From positions 62,001 through 126,000 of the forward strand of contig CAWIGI010000019.1 in NCBI GenBank assembly GCA_963835685.1: a stretch of 64,000 nucleotides of DNA, read 5' to 3'. The notes under the pieces were generated by a model. The model saw only the letters and a list, made by a program, of their open reading frames with translations. It was not told where the DNA came from and ran no database searches. Each line of letters begins with the position of its first letter. Position 1 is the stretch's first letter. The position numbers and the translations under genes are program-made. This DNA comes from DATAGF01 sp963835685 (GTDB lineage: Bacteria; Actinomycetota; Thermoleophilia; Miltoncostaeales; Miltoncostaeaceae). Positions 63,475 to 64,000 of this stretch are shown piece after piece.

Positions 63475-64000
63475 TCACGCGGTCGAGCCGGTCGGGAGGG
63501 GCTGCGGCGAGGGCCGCTCCTGCTCCTGGGCTTGCCTCGGCAGGAAGAGGGCCGCCACCAGGCCGATCAGCCCGAACACGGCCAGCGCGACCATCGCCCA
63601 GGAATACGGCCCCCTCGCCAGGCCGGCGACCAGGATCGTCCCGGCGATCGCAGTCCCGAAGGACGATCCCAGGTTCGACACGCTGCGCGACAGGCCCGAG
63701 ATCTCGCCCTGGAGCTCCTCGGGGAAGCTGGACTGCACGACGTTGACGGAGGGGGTCAGCATCACCCCGAGGCCGAGGCCGATGAGCGCGAGCCCGGGGA
63801 CAAAGGCGATGATGCGGTCGGACGCGTAGACCAGGCCGATCAGCAGGCCGACCCCGACGACCGTGACGACGAAGCCGGCCACGATCAGCGTTCGCTGCGC
63901 ATACCGCTTGGCAAGCCGCTCCGCGGCGAGGGAGGAGACCAGGATGCCGAGCGTCGCCGCCGTGAAGATCACGCCGGTCTCGATCGCGTTGTAGCCGCGG
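63475..64000 (-). CDS. MFS transporter, C-terminal part (runs off the window)
   Basis: The last 175 residues of a major-facilitator transporter whose start is beyond base 64000. GYNAIETGVIFTAATLGILV, AERLAKRYAQRTLIVAGFVV and LALIGLGLGVMLTPSVNVVQ are membrane helices and loops. SSFPEELQGEISGLSRSVSN then LGSSFGTAIAGTILVAG is characteristic of the EmrB/QacA (DHA2) drug-exporter group. The frame is open to the window edge. Confidence 0.85.
   Translation of the reverse strand, partial: RGYNAIETGVIFTAATLGILVSSLAAERLAKRYAQRTLIVAGFVVTVVGVGLLIGLVYASDRIIAFVPGLALIGLGLGVMLTPSVNVVQSSFPEELQGEISGLSRSVSNLGSSFGTAIAGTILVAGLARGPYSWAMVALAVFGLIGLVAALFLPRQAQEQERPSPQPLPTGSTA

Overview
The window is high-GC (roughly 70% or more) bacterial chromosome with frequent GTG/TTG starts and dense head-to-tail operons joined by 4-base GTGA or ATGA overlaps. 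The gene content points to an actinobacterium, most plausibly class Thermoleophilia (Solirubrobacterales-like). The evidence is a Rex repressor, a K+-independent proton pyrophosphatase, two predicted F420/deazaflavin oxidoreductases, a LysX-type lysyl-tRNA synthetase/lysyl-lipid synthase, a secreted protein with RTX-like GGxGxD repeats, and IS481 and IS110 elements. The placement is inferred from family content; there is no rRNA in the window.

Layout. 0.2-5 kb: a broken small gene, an Rrf2 regulator, two tandem GRAM-like paralogues and hppA. 5-8.4 kb: a carboxylate-amine ligase, a GNAT acetyltransferase and a ClC channel. 8.6-12 kb: a redoxin, an epoxide hydrolase and the remnant of a second one, and a DUF2007-like protein. 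12-18.7 kb: rex, then the minus-strand operon udg-tsaE-tsaB-rimI-tsaD-subtilase (t6A tRNA modification). 18.9-22.7 kb: a panC-panD fusion, panB, an F420-type oxidoreductase and fumarase. 22.7-32.6 kb: secreted and membrane proteins, an M20 peptidase, and a lysX-lipoprotein-permease operon. 33-41.5 kb: a Zn-finger/HTH-like gene, an HtrA protease, a membrane protein paralogous to one at 25 kb, an EamA exporter, and uvrA divergent from ftsH. 41.5-44 kb: two decayed insertion sequences. 44-54 kb: PrxQ/BCP, nitroreductase, uvrB, an RTX-type secreted protein, lytic transglycosylase, coaE and rpsA with a repeat-rich acidic tail. 54-60.3 kb: a DUF4395-thioredoxin fusion, a methyltransferase, a J-like/DUF3291 fusion, polA, malic enzyme and a deazaflavin oxidoreductase. 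60.3-64 kb: tRNA-Leu(CAA) followed by accessory and broken genes (excisionase-like, HTH, HNH, subtilase remnant), a cupin and a truncated MFS transporter.

Themes. Pantothenate synthesis (panC-panD fusion plus panB) and CoA synthesis (coaE), t6A synthesis (tsaB, tsaD, tsaE), DNA repair (udg, uvrA, uvrB, polA), central carbon metabolism (fumC, malic enzyme) under a genome that also encodes the redox sensor Rex, and envelope proteolysis (ftsH, htrA, subtilase). Points of most interest are the in-frame panC-panD fusion with a retained internal start, a LysX with domains in reversed order, a J-domain-like/DUF3291 fusion, a symmetric pair of GCCAATTGGC palindromes upstream of an unrecognised Zn-finger gene, and a SOS-box-like palindrome between uvrA and ftsH.

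Caution: at least ten otherwise intact genes, including housekeeping genes (panB, fumC, uvrB), are interrupted by one-base shifts, mostly in short C/G runs. This looks like residual sequencing or assembly error rather than gene decay, so pseudogene calls in housekeeping loci should be treated as provisional.
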